64,000 nt of DNA from Raphanus sativus. Its lineage: Eukaryota; Streptophyta; Magnoliopsida; Brassicales; Brassicaceae. The DNA lies in the NCBI RefSeq assembly GCF_000801105.2, contig NC_079517.1:24124973-24188972 (forward strand). The letters are read 5' to 3'. Below the pieces are notes generated by a model. It searched no databases, was not told where the DNA came from, and saw only the letters and a list, made by a program, of their open reading frames with translations. Of the stretch, positions 41,753 through 52,433 are shown piece by piece. A program made the translations under genes and the position numbers. The first letter of the stretch is position 1. Every line of letters begins with the position of its first letter.

Positions 41753-44260
41753 TGATCTGGTAAATCGAGTTTATCATCTGGTGTGCCTCTGTCGATCGAT
41801 AATCCATGGTTGGTGTCTATCTCTTCTGACTCGCTGGTGTCGATCGATGATGTAGAGAGGTTGTCGATCGATCCCGAGTACTCTGTCTCATACTCTACTT
41901 CACAATGACAAACTGCAATGATACCAGGATCATCTTCTTTTTCCACGGTTTTGGCTGGTGGTTTGCCAAGTTTAACAGGGTCGTAGTGGATATCTGGATC
42001 TATCATAGTCAAGCACATCCTGTTGGTGTTCATGTCACATACAGCTCCTACTGTAGCCAGAAATGCTCTTCCAAGTAAGAGGGAAGAGTTCCAATTTAAC
42101 TTGATGTCTAGGACATGAAAATCCACATGGACAATTCCATTACCAATCTGCACCTCCAGGTCTCTGATCAAGCCTCCAGAATTTTTCTGAGTGTAGTCCA
42201 CAAATGTGAAGATCTCTGGTGAAGGCTCTACTTTCAGACCCAGATGGTCTGCCATAACCTTTGGTAAGATGCTGACTGATGAACCAGTGTCAAATAGTGC
42301 ATGAGGAAACTCAATCCCTTGTACTACACAGGGTATTGCAAACTTCCCAGGATCACTCTTCTTCTTCAATGTGATCCTTTTCCTCATATCTTCTCTTACA
42401 TTGTCAAACATTCTCCTAATGTCATTTTCAGTCTCCCTTGTTTCTCTGAAGAACATCCACAATCTACTTGTGAAGTAAACCTCCTCAAAGGGTTTTTCTA
42501 GTGGGATTCTGATAACTCTCTTAGTGAAACCATCAATCTCCTTCTCATTAGCTTCCCTCTTAAGGTTCTTAGGAGTTTTCTCCTTTCTACTCCTTAACCT
42601 TGGTGTAGTGTCTGAAGGGTTACTAGAAGTCTCTGCAGGGTTAGCTTGTGGTTTCGGTGTGGGTCGGAGTGCATTGATTCCGTTGATGTCAATCAATGGT
42701 AGTTGCACTCGGTATGTGAGAGGTGTGTGTCGATCGATAGGTAGAGTAAAGGGTCGATCGATGCGTGTCTCATCTTTGTGTCGATCGATGAGTGGCTCGT
42801 CTCGTCGGTCGATATCTTCGTAGGTGGGGGTGGGTGAATGAGGATGCGAAGCCGTGAATTCAGCATGTATCAAAATCCTAACCGCGTTGCAATCTGTAGT
42901 CATATCTGGAAATGACATCGTTAGTGTCGATCGATGTGGACTAGTTGGTGTCGATCGACACCATTGTGATCCTCCGAAACTTAGTGAACTTTCCACTTCG
43001 AAATCTCCTTCTTGTAGCTTCTCATGCTTCACCACTTGCCAGAAATCATCATCTATAATGGCATTCACGTGGTGTTTCATGCTTCCTTCTCCTACTTCCT
43101 TAGAAGTTCCAATTCTCCTGATAGAGTCTTCAGTTTGGACAATTTGTGTCTCAAGCTTCCTAACTTGACTACAAATGGTGTCTATCCTTGTGTTCAGATT
43201 GTTGAAGACAGAGAATCTTTCCATTGAAATCCACTGTAAGCTTCTGATGTCATTCAAGAACTCTATCAATCATGGCATCAAACTTACTCTCCTGGGTGGG
43301 TGGTGGTGAGTTTTGGTAAGCTGAGTTGCCGTAGTTCCTGGTGTTGGTGAAAGGTTTCTGATACTGTGAACTCTGGTCGTAGTTACTCTTCTGACCACTG
43401 CCAAAAAAGTTTTTGTTTCCACTCTGGTTCCATATTTCTGAAATATAGTACCTCCAATGTAGTTCACATCTTCCTCTGTATCATCTTCTCTAGCCTCTTC
43501 TTCTTCATCTGAGCAGACTGGCTGCCCCAGAAATGCATGTAAAACATCTATCTTAGCTCTGACTTCATTCATTTGGTTCTCCCCGATGGCTGCAACCGAT
43601 TTCTTCTTGTCAGAGTCAGTGTTCTTGGTGCTGCTGCTGCTGTTGGCTAGGTTCTCAATAAGTCTCACAGCCTCTATTGGATTCCTGGTGTTGAAGTTCC
43701 CCTCGCTAGCAGTGTCAAGAGCCATCTGATACCTCAAGGCGATACCTCTGTAGAAAGTGCTTAGCAGCTGCACTTCATTGAATCCATGGTGTGGACAGTC
43801 TCGCTGGCATAACTTAAATCTGATCCACGCGTCTTTAAAAGTCTCACCAGGCTTTTGCGCGAAAGTGGCGATTTTGCTCCTTAAGTCTTCAGCACGTGCA
43901 TCATCAAAGAAATTATGCAGGAAGGTGTTTTTTATGTCGGCCCAGGATGTCAGTGATCCTGTAGGTAGCTGCTTGAGCCAGTGTGAAGCTTCTCCAATCA
44001 GTGAGTATTTGAAGAGCTTGCAGAGTAGGTAGTCCTCAGGGACTCCATCCATATGAATAGCAGCTATAAGATCCTAGAACCTCTCCAGATGGTCCATAGG
44101 ATGCTCGTGTGATAACCCAGAGTAAGGTATCTGTGACACGAGAGAGTAGTACTGAGGCTTGAGCTCATAGTTCGGCTTCTGAATCTCTAGAAGTCGAATA
44201 GCTAATCTGTTGGTGTAGTACTCATCAGGACGATCGTAGTTTGCCAACGATCGTGTTTGA
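41753..44260 (-). pseudogene. Athila-like element 2 gag and aspartic protease, frameshifted
   Basis: The gag part (44259-43270) has HPMDHLERF followed by a stop near 44073, then CKLFKYSLIGEASHWLKQ, CPHHGFNEVQLL and LDTASEGNF. Frame changes occur around 43440 and 43270-43220. The second part (43269-41698) holds KEIDGFTKRVIRI and a retroviral-type aspartic protease with catalytic DTGSSVSILP (about 42295-42265) and LLLGRAFLATVGA. The protease cuts gag in related elements. SIDR and HRST words from the TCGATCGACA motif occur in several frames. Confidence 0.8.
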
Positions 44261-45624
44261 TGTTGGGGTCAAAAACGGTTATCTCGAAATCAACGGCTAA
44301 GTCTATTTGTCATACGAAAAACCTTCCGAAAAACGAACACGAACACCCGTAAACCGAAGGAACCGAGCAGCCAACCCCGGCTTTGGCCGTAGCCGCCGGG
44401 CGGCTAGCCCCGTGCTGGCCGTGGCCGCCGGCGGCTAGCGCCCGTGCTGGCTGTGGCCGCCGGGCGGCTAGCCCCATGCTGGCCATGGCCGCCGGCGGCT
44501 AGCGCCCGTGCTGGCCGTGGCCGCCGGGCGGCTAGCCCCGTGCTGGCCGTGGCCGCCGGGCGGCTAGCCCCGTGCTGGCCGTGGCCACCGGCGGCTAGCA
44601 CCCGTGCTGGCCGTGGCCGCCGGGCGGCTAGCCCCGTGCTGGCCGTGGCTGCCGGCGGCTAGCGCCCGTGCTGGCCGTGTTCGCCCGGCGGCTAGCCCCG
44701 TGCTGGCTCGGGACTTCGGATAACGATCTTCGGTACACGAATCCCAGTCCCGGCAATCTGAAGTCTGTACTTCGAGTCTTTCCCAAGTCCTCGCAGGACG
44801 AATCATCGAGATTCCATGTACGAAACTCCGGTTCTTACTCCAATCTAGGACCATCGGAAACATTCCGGAAACTCGTAAGATATCAACGGGAAGGAAGATC
44901 TTAGATTCTTCGTACGAAACAGCGATGGTCATCTTAAGACACCACTCGTCTCGACTCTACGAATGAACGAGGAACTTCCAAAGAGATCGTAGAAAACAAC
45001 GGAAGTCCTAGAAACGGCCCGAAAGGGACCAAACGCGATCGGACAGTCTGTCTACGATTATCTGAGATGGATACGACGATTTACATTTATCTTTACGTGA
45101 CAAGACGAATGCTAAATCGACGGAAGATAAAGGTCAAGTTTCCCGAAGATAAATGTCAAGTTTCCGATAAACATGGAGACCGACGAAAATGGAAAGAAGC
45201 CCGCCTTGCGGCCCAGAAGGAGAATAGACCGTCATAAGAAGGAGTATATAAAGGAGCTTTGGGAGAGGAAGAAAGGCAGAGCAAAAAATCTCAGAGAGAG
45301 AGCAAATCCGAAACTTTGGGACTTAGAGAATTCCTGCTAGCTTAGGACTTAGGAGTTTAGACTAGCGGAGCAAAGCTTAGAACGTTTTGTCTCCTTTATT
45401 TCCGTCGTTTTTCGCTTCAGCGTTTCTCTACTTCCCTTTTTCGGAAGAATATTGTACCATCTATTCAATAAAACGCCTTAGTGCAATTTTTCCGCTACGT
45501 TGCTTTATTCTATCATTTCGTTTGGTTATCGCAGAGAATCCGAGCCTTCAGGGAAAACTAGGTTTACTTAGTTTTCCTTCGATTAACTTAACTAAAATCG
45601 ACAGTGCGAATTTCGGTTCCCACA
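44261..45624 (+). repeat. Tat-type 5' LTR (1364 bp)
   Basis: Begins TGTTGGGGTCAAAAACGG and ends GGTTCCCACA. A GC-rich minisatellite occupies 44386-44705. A TATA-like GAGTATATAAAGGAG lies near 45242, and the LTR ends with an AATAAA at about 45467. The first ~140 bp match 51957-52102. Confidence 0.88.
44386..44705 (+). repeat. GC-rich minisatellite in Tat LTR (about 31-bp units)
   Basis: Around ten units combining CCGTGCTGGCCGTGGCCGCC with GGGCGGCTAGCCC or GGCGGCTAGCGC. Very GC-rich in an otherwise AT-rich window. It gives Ala/Arg/Pro-rich open frames on both strands that are not real genes. The matching place in the 3' LTR is exactly where the assembly gap begins. Confidence 0.9.
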
Positions 45625-45627
45625 GTT

Positions 45628-45645
45628 TGGCGCTAGAAGGAGGGG
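45628..45645 (+). other. Primer-binding site of the Tat-type element
   Basis: TGGCGCTAGAAGGAGGGG starts four bases after the LTR end. The TGG start and place fit a tRNA primer site; I cannot name the tRNA with certainty. Confidence 0.6.
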
Positions 45646-45689
45646 GGTCGGATTCTCTTACTCAAAAACCTACGATTGGTAACAACAGC

Positions 45690-46318
45690 ATGGCCACATC
45701 ACCTGTCCGCAACATCGTGTCATTCGGGGACAGAGCAACGGCTGATCAAGCCAAACCTCATGACGAACTCCTCGTTATCAGACTGACGATCCAGGACATC
45801 AAAGTAGCGAGAATATTGGTCGACACCGATGCTCGACAAATATTATATATAAAAACACCCTCGAGAGGATGGGAATCGACCTAAACGCTATCACGGACGA
45901 TCCCAATCCGATAATCGGACTCTCAGGAAACATCACAATGACCCTCGGCTCGGTCGATCTTTCGGTCAGAGCCGGGAGCGTCACAAAGACGGCAAAATTT
46001 TTGGTAGTCGACGGTCCAGCAGCATATAACGCGATCGTCGGGACTCCGTGGTTAAATTCCATGCGAGCGATCCCCTCGACTTTCCATCTGTGCCTCAAAT
46101 TTCCGACTCTCTCCGGAGTGGAAACGATACAAGGAGATCGTAAAGCGCCGCAAGTCTGCTTGGCCGCTGGGTTAAAACGGAAAAACTCTGAGCCCGAAAC
46201 TAAACCAAAAAAGCAAGCAACCCACGAACCAGCATCGCAGGACCCTCCAGAAATCTTCTGGCAATCGCAAAGAGCTGAGGTCCTGAAGGGAAACGTGAGC
46301 CCACTTGCGAACCTGTAA
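45690..46318 (+). pseudogene. Tat-type protease region, mutated and frameshifted
   Basis: HDELLVIRLTIQDIKVARILVDT leads into the active site, but the catalytic DTG is DTD (about 45829), followed by a frame change near 45860. The rest is open from 45869 (MGIDLNAITDDPNPIIGLSG, FLVVDGPAAYNAIVGTPWL). An inactive protease is likely. Its upstream gag is missing. Confidence 0.75.
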
Positions 46319-46452
46319 TTTCGGTCTGCCTCGACGAGACTAACCCAGAGCGGTGCGTAGAGATTGGAGCCAATCTTCGCGATCCGTTAAAAGCAGAACT
46401 CATCGCATGTCTCAAGAAGAACCTTAACACGTTCGCTTGGGCTGCGGAAGAT

Positions 46453-47217
46453 ATGCCGGGAATCGACATTAACATAACATGTCACGAACTCAACATTGAT
46501 CCAACTCATAAACCCGTAAAACAAAAGAGGCGAAAGCTAGGCCCCGAACGGGCGACTGCGGTTAATGAGGAAGTCGAAAGACTCCTCAAAGTTGGATCAA
46601 TAACAGAAGTAAGATATCCCGACTGGCTCGCCAATCCCGTCGTCGTCAAGAAAAAGAACGGGAAATGGCGAGTATGCGTCGACTTTACCGATCTCAACAA
46701 AGCGTGCCCGAAGGATTGTTTTCCGCTTCCGCACATCGACCGTCTGGTCGAGGCGACCGCAGGAAACAAACTCCTATCGTTCATGGACGCGTTCTCCGGT
46801 TACAATCAAATCATGATGAATCCCGAAGACCGCGAGAAGACAGCATTCATTACCGACCGAGGAACCTATTGCTACAAAGTAATGCCTTTCGGTCTTAAGA
46901 ACGCCGGCGCCACGTATCAGCGACTCGTCAATCGGATGTTTGCCGAGCAACTCGGAAAAAACATGGAGGTGTATATCGACGATATGTTGGTAAAATCTCT
47001 TGACGAACGCGATCACGTAGTCCACCTAGAGGAATGCTTTGAGAGATTGAACCAGCACAACATGAAACTCAATCCAGCAAAATGCAGATTCGCCGTGGCG
47101 TCGGGAGAATTTCTCGGTTACCTCGTAACATTCCGCGGAATAGAGGCCAATCCGAAACAAATCAACGCACTGATAGAAATGGCTTCCCGAGAACCAAGCG
47201 GGAAGTCCAGAGGCTGA
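46453..47217 (+). pseudogene. Tat-type reverse transcriptase
   Basis: 254-codon open stretch with a well-kept Ty3 RT: NPVVVKKKNGKWRVCVDF, DLNKACPKDCFPLPHID, FMDAFSGYNQI, MPFGLKNAGATYQRLVN, and the catalytic box VYIDDMLVKS (about residue 173). It ends in a shift at TASREPSGK near 47190, after which the frame carrying RNase H continues. Polymerase activity would need the full polyprotein, which is broken. Confidence 0.85.
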
Positions 47218-47687
47218 CCGGACGAGTCGCGGCCTTAAACCGATTCATCTCGCGCTCCACGGATAAGTGTCTCCCTTTCTACGAAACCTTAAAGGGGAAC
47301 AAAAAGTTCGAGTGGTCAGAGGATTGCGAGAAAGCTTTCCAACAGCTGAAGCAGTATCTGGCCACCCCTCCTATCCTCGCAAAACCCGTAGTCGGAGAGC
47401 CCTTGTTCCTCTACATCGCAGTATCCGCATCAGCAGTCAGTGGCGTCCTGATTCAAGAAGAATTCGGAGAACAGAAACCGGTCTTCTACATTAGTAAAAC
47501 ATTACTAGATGCCGAAACTCGGTATCCGCTGATGGAAAAATTGGCACTCGCTGTCATAACTTCGGCAAGAAAACTTAGACCGTATTTCAATCTCATACCA
47601 TCGTGGTGCTTACCACCTTTCCGTTACGGACGATTCTACACAGTCCAAGCCAGTCTGGTAGACTCGCGAAGTGGGCGATTGAACTAA
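47180..47687 (+). pseudogene. Tat-type RT connection and first RNase H domain
   Basis: Open in the next frame: KREVQRLTGRVAALNRFISR, FEWSEDCEKAFQQLKQYL, LYIAVSASAVSGVLIQEE, KPVFYISKTLLDAETRY. It then loses the frame around the HRPYF-like region near 47600. In Tat elements this domain has lost activity and a second RNase H follows. Confidence 0.8.
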
Positions 47688-47798
47688 GCGAGTACGATAT
47701 CGAATATCGTCCGAAACCTGCACGAAATCGCAGGTACTCGCGGACTTCTTGGTAGAATTACCACGACGGATTTAACTAACGAGGATCCTGGGTCAACA

Positions 47799-48250
47799 TG
47801 GGATCTCCATGTCGATGGATCTTCGACCAAGCAAGGATCTGGAATCGGGATCCGGCTCACTTCGCCGACAGGAGAAATCCTCGAGCAATCATTCCGCTTG
47901 GATTTTCATGCATCGAACAACGAAGCAGAATATGAGGCGCTAATTGCGGGCCTACGACTGGCCCAGGGGCTGAAGATTCGAACATTCACGCTTACTGCGA
48001 CTCTCAGTTAGTCGCAAACCAGTTCAGCGGAGAATACGAAGCAAGGGATGAAAGGATGAACGCATATCTGAAGGTCGTCCAAGACTTGGCCCACGATTTT
48101 CAGCAATTTGCGCTAACAAGGATTCCCGCTCGGAAAACGTCCAAGCTGACGCTTTAGCCGCTCTCGCCTCAAGCTCGGATCCAGGGCTTAAGAGAATAAT
48201 TCCCGTCGAATTCATAGAGCATCCAAGCATCGGACCGCCGGTGATCGCCA
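47799..48250 (+). pseudogene. Tat-type second (archaeal-like) RNase H
   Basis: WDLHVDGSSTKQGSGIGI with the first catalytic Asp, then NNEAEYEALIAGLRLAQGL with the catalytic Glu, then a break near 47990 and DALAALASSSD-like residues near 48150 in another frame. A second RNase H of this type marks the Tat lineage. Confidence 0.75.
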
Positions 48251-49576
48251 ACCTGATCAGAACACAGATCGAAGGCGCGGAAGAAAACGAAGATCAACCG
48301 GAAGACGACGCAGACCAAACAGACTATGGCTGCGACGCTCCCTGGTTAGAACCTATCAAAGCCTACATCGTAGATGGTACCCTACCCACGGAGAAATGGG
48401 CAGCCCGGAAAATAAAAATCCAGGCAGCACGATACGTAACCGTGGAAGGCGAAATCTACAAATGGCGATTCTCCGGACCTCTCATGACTTGTGCGGAAGG
48501 AGAAAAGGCGAGAAAATCATGGAAGAGGTTCATTCCGGATCGTGCGGAAACCACTCCGGCGGAAGGTCTCTCGCAACAAAAATAAAACGCCACGGATTCT
48601 ACTGGCCAACTATGGTAAAAGATTGCGAGAAGTTCGCTCGGAAATGCGAGAAGTGTCAGCGGCACGCCCCGACAATTCATCAGCCCGCCGAAATCCTCTC
48701 TTCTATCTCGTCTCCGTACCCTTTCATGCGATGGTCGATGGACATCGTCGGACCAATGCACAAATCAAAACAAAAACGTTTCCTGCTGGTCCTCACAGAT
48801 TTCTTTTCAAATGGGTGGAAGCAGAATCCTACGCAAGTATCAAAGACGTGCAAGTCGAGAACTTCGTTTGGAAAAACATCATAACCAGACACGGTGTCCC
48901 ATACGAAATCGTAACGGACAACGGGTCCAGTTTATTTCCACTCGATTCGAGGCATTCTGCGAAAAATGGAAAATACGACTTAACAAGTCTACTCCCAGAT
49001 ACCCGCAGTGCAACGGACAGGCTGAAACCATAAACAAAACCGTCCTAGACGGATTGAAAAAACGCTTGGAAGCCAAAAAGGGACGATGGGCAGAAGAACT
49101 CGAAGGGGTCCTTTGGTCTCATCGAACCACTCCAAGACGAGCAACGGGGGAAACTCCATTCGCTCTCGTTTACGGAGCAGAATGCATGATTCCGGCGGAA
49201 GTAAATTCCCCGGCGTACGGGGAGATTTCTTCCCGAACGGGAAGACCTGAACAATGCCATGCTGCTGGATAATCTTGACCTCGTCAACGAACGTCGCGAC
49301 CAAGCCCTCATTCGAATTCAAAATTACCAGCAGGCCGCCGCAAAATACTACAACGCGAACGTACGTCATCGAAGATTCAAAGAGGGTGATCTGGTCTTGC
49401 GAAAAGTCTTCCAAAACACTGCCGAACGAAACGCAGGAAAACTGGGAGCAAACTGGGAAGGACCATACAAAATCATAAAAGTCGTCCGACCAGGTTCGTA
49501 TCAAATCGCGAACATGCAAGACGTAAAAATCCCGAGAACTTGGAATGCGATGCATCTCAAGAAATACTACCACTAG
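48241..49576 (+). pseudogene. Tat-type integrase, several frameshifts
   Basis: Zinc-binding HHCC region ([27 protein letters not shown]), then the core [10 protein letters not shown] with the first Asp, [19 protein letters not shown] with the Glu region, [23 protein letters not shown], and a C-terminal GKLGANWEGPYKI box near 49437. No chromodomain follows. At least four frame changes lie between 48580 and 49260. It would insert cDNA if intact; this copy is dead. Confidence 0.82.
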
Positions 49577-50672
49577 ATCGTAAACGTGGACAACAGAACT
49601 ACGAGATGGCTTGATCCTCGAAAGAGGTACGTAGGAAACTCGCCAACCGTGGGGTTCAGCCATCCCCCGATTTAAAAGGGGGGAGTGGGGTGCGTACACT
49701 CGCACGCTCCCACAATTTTCGAAAAAAAATGAACTTTCGAAATCTTTCCGCAAATCAATTCGCCTGACGGCCTTAACAATGGATCCAGTATCCATCAAAC
49801 AAACCATAAAACTATCGCCCGGAAACATTCCGCGATTTCTAAAAAGCCCATAAGTCCTCTATGGCTAAGAGAAACAAACTTCAAAGCACTGCGAGACGTC
49901 GCTTCGTGCCCGAACATCGTTTTTCGATTTAAACTTCGTACGCCTTCTAAACGGCATCATATCGTTGTTGCTGATCACAACAAACGAACTCTAACGTCCT
50001 AAACAGACAAGCCACCTAAGGGTAGGCTCTTTTACATCCGACAAGGATCCCATAGCGCGCTATACAAAAAATCCAAATTTGGTTCAGCACTTCGTAAAGG
50101 AAGTAGCTCGATTCGTGCCCATACAAATCATATAAGCCGATACCACTTCGCGGATTTTAAAACGGTACGAATCAGGTTAAAAATCACGAACAGGCAAAAC
50201 GAAAGCCGATTTGTCATCGCACAGCCTCAGTCTGAGAGTAAACCTAGGTCTTGCCCTAAACCCAGCCTTGCTGGTATCTTAAACATCTCATAGGCAAAGC
50301 GTCAACGACGCGAGATCCCAAAACTTGTCTCTTCACTCAAGTCTGTACGTTTCCACGAATTTTCGCGTAAATCGTAAACCGCAGGAAAATCTCGCTTTGT
50401 ACAAACTACGGATACGGTGATCGTCAGGAGGCAGGAATGAGACGACAACTCACACCCTGCCCCTCTAACTTCGACAAACAGAAGTTCTAAACACAAATAT
50501 TTTATAACGCGTACCGCGAATTCAACACAACGCCTAAAAAAGGGCAGGGATTCAAAGCCACCAACGGCCAGTCCCGAAATCATACATGATGGCCAACCAA
50601 CGGCCGAAATACAATCAAAATAAAAATCCCCTCAGGGATTGATCAACCTAGGCGTCCTCCGGGACACCGCCC
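49577..50672 (+). other. Tat element: region between integrase and antisense ORF
   Basis: About 1.1 kb with no convincing gene on either strand. A G-rich AAGGGGGGAGTGGGG tract lies at 49676-49690 and could be an internal polypurine tract. Confidence 0.5.
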
Positions 50673-51778
50673 TCATCCTCCCGACTCACCCAAAGCAGGA
50701 ACAGCCTCGCCATCGCCCTCGCCGACTTCCTCACCACCCTTGTCCGCAACAATTCCAGCATCCTGGACCTCTGGAATTTCCGAGCCAGGGACCAGGGTAC
50801 CCGAGGATGACGGGCCGGCAAGCTCCGCCGCAGTGCAAGTTCCCATCTCCTCAAAGCGCTGAATCCGCCTCTTCAGACGTCGAACTTCCGAGGACTTGCT
50901 CTTCTTCTCCTCCTTCGCCTTGAGCAGCGAGCTCACAGTCTTTCCCAGATCACGCTCGAGATCGCTGATCCTAGCTTCGAGCGTCGACGTCTGGGCAGCA
51001 TGAGTGCTCTCAATCGATTGAAGCACAGCCTCGGTACGCTTCAGAGTTTCCCGCGACGAATCCAGCTCCTTGGACAAACGTGTAACCTCCAGTCCGCAAT
51101 CACCAAGCATCCCGTCGATCAACGACACAAACTGATCACACGAGAGAATGTGAGAATTAAGGGATAGCAAAGGGAAGAAGGTTTTCACAAATACCTTGGA
51201 GCGATGCTGCGATAGTCTCGCCGAAACCTCGCCTTCCTCACTCCTAGTACACCTTTTCCTCGCTGATCCGGCAGCCCCAGCTCTTGAACGTCCCTCGATG
51301 GTGGAACAGCGTTGGACGCGGGAAGTCCCAAGACGATCTCCCTCTTCTTTTCTGGAGGAGGAGGCATGACTTCTGCCGCATCCTCCGAAACCACTATCGT
51401 GCGAAAGGGGAACCCTCCGGACGAGCCTGGACATCGGGTGCTTGCTCCGGAACGACAATTTCTCCAGCAGGCAAAGGGACATCGGGTCCAGAGGCTGGAA
51501 GTGTGAGATCGGGACTGGAGTAACGTCGGGTCCAAGAACCAAGGCGCGGATCGGAGTTAAAGTGACATCGGATCCAAGAGTCGGAGCCACGGAAGTAGCA
51601 CTAGGACCTGCCACGCTAGACTCCATCTCAGCACGGCGTCGCTCCATCTTGTCCTGAAAAGAACTGAACCCTCGACGAATGTCTGCGTAAGAGCAGGAGT
51701 ATCCTGCGCCGGCGTGGCTTGGTTAGCTTCACTCATTTCGACATCGGAATCCTTCTTTTCATTTGGAGAGAAAGCCAT
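50673..51778 (-). pseudogene. Antisense ORF of the Tat element (coiled-coil protein)
   Basis: On the minus strand a start (MAFSPNEKKDSDVEMSEAN, 51778) leads into a Pro/Thr/Ala-rich region, then a shift near 51640 and a 324-codon open frame (51647-50673). Residues ~180-280 of that frame are heptad-rich (LSKELDSSRETLKRTEAVLQ, ISDLERDLGKTVSSLLKAKEEKK), a likely coiled coil, followed by an acidic Gly/Glu tail. A TTATAAG lies about 65 bp before the ATG. Extra antisense ORFs are known in Tat elements; their role is unknown. Confidence 0.65.
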
Positions 51779-51784
51779 GTTTTC

Positions 51785-51848
51785 TGAAATTTGAGAAAAG
51801 AAGAGTGAGTGAAAAATGAGAGGGAGATGGTGTGCTACTTATAAGAAA
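51785..51848 (-). promoter_or_regulatory. Putative promoter and leader of the antisense ORF
   Basis: Minus-strand order: TTATAAG (51845-51839), a pyrimidine-rich leader (CTCATTTTTCACTCACTC), CAAATTTCAG, and the ATG at 51778. Looks like a plant core promoter pointing opposite to the element. No data on use. Confidence 0.4.
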
Positions 51849-51941
51849 TCAAAGGTGGTAGAGTTTTCGGAATAAAATATTCCTAGCCGAAAATTTCGAT
51901 TTTCAAATCTTTCGCACACAAAATCGCTCCCGCATCTTGCA

Positions 51942-51956
51942 TGCTGGGGGGCTAAC
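51942..51956 (+). other. Polypurine tract of the Tat element
   Basis: TGCTGGGGGGCTAAC directly precedes the 3' LTR start TGTTGGGG at 51957. Confidence 0.6.
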
Positions 51957-52102
51957 TGTTGGGGTCAAAAACGGTTATCTCGAAATCAACGGCTAAGTCT
52001 ATTTGTCATACGAAAAACCTTCCGAAAAACGAACACGAACACCCGTAAACCGAAGGAACCGAGCAGCCAACCCGGCCTGGCCGTAGCCGCCGGGCGGCTA
52101 GC
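51957..52102 (+). repeat. Tat-type 3' LTR, first 146 bp before the gap
   Basis: Matches 44261-44406 with few changes and stops at GGGCGGCTAGC, where the minisatellite begins. Confidence 0.88.
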
Positions 52103-52202
52103 NNNNNNNNNNNNNNNNNNNNNNNNNNNNNNNNNNNNNNNNNNNNNNNNNNNNNNNNNNNNNNNNNNNNNNNNNNNNNNNNNNNNNNNNNNNNNNNNNN
52201 NN
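52103..52202. other. Assembly gap (100 N)
   Basis: Exactly 100 N, a common placeholder length. The true content should include the rest of the Tat LTR and other sequence (see findings), so the real distance is probably several kb. Confidence 0.95.
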
Positions 52203-52321
52203 AATGATATATAAAACACCATATATCAGTTCCCTAGCTCCTCGTGATTCAATCCTTAAGTACTACAGTTGTACCTCTTATTTGAGAGAGTAAGCTCTAC
52301 TGGGTAATTTGAGCACTATCA
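52203..52321 (+). repeat. Athila-like element 3: end of 5' LTR
   Basis: Follows the N-gap and matches the last ~120 bp of the 3' LTR up to TTTGAGCACTATCA. The rest is hidden in the gap. Confidence 0.85.
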
Positions 52322-52325
52322 AATT

Positions 52326-52343
52326 TGGCGCCGTTGCCGGGGA
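52326..52343 (+). other. Primer-binding site matching tRNA-Asp
   Basis: TGGCGCCGTTGCCGGGGA, same as at 21920. Confidence 0.85.
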
Positions 52344-52433
52344 GCTTTGATCGCCATTAGATTTAATCTTATTAATCTTAGGTTTTTCTTTTACCCCCTT
52401 TCTTATTTAAATTTTTCTTGTCTTTTCAGGTAC

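Larger units (their letters stand above)
37083..44260 (-). mobile_element. Athila-like element 2 (minus strand), both ends incomplete
   Basis: Reading on the minus strand: gag from the NRPDEYY region (44259), protease, ORFx, a long 3' non-coding region, polypurine tract, then a 3' LTR cut at 37083. The start of gag, primer-binding site and 5' LTR are missing because a Tat element is inserted at 44261 and the other half is not seen. Close relative of 52203-60478. No reverse transcriptase, RNase H or integrase. Confidence 0.85.
44261..52102 (+). mobile_element. Tat-lineage Ty3/gypsy retrotransposon, decayed, runs into gap
   Basis: 5' LTR 44261-45624, primer-binding site 45628, protease, RT, two RNase H domains, integrase with GPY/F-like end, an antisense ORF, a polypurine tract and the first 146 bp of the 3' LTR before the N-gap. 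Gag is absent: only ~65 bp lie between the primer site and the protease frame. It is inserted in the gag of Athila-like element 2 after TTTGA (44256-44260). The second RNase H domain and the antisense ORF are typical of Tat elements. Confidence 0.85.

Noticed and set aside
44404..44662. Ala/Arg-rich open frames on both strands in the GC-rich repeat
   Set aside because: They follow from the 31-bp repeat and appear on both strands; no start context or conservation.
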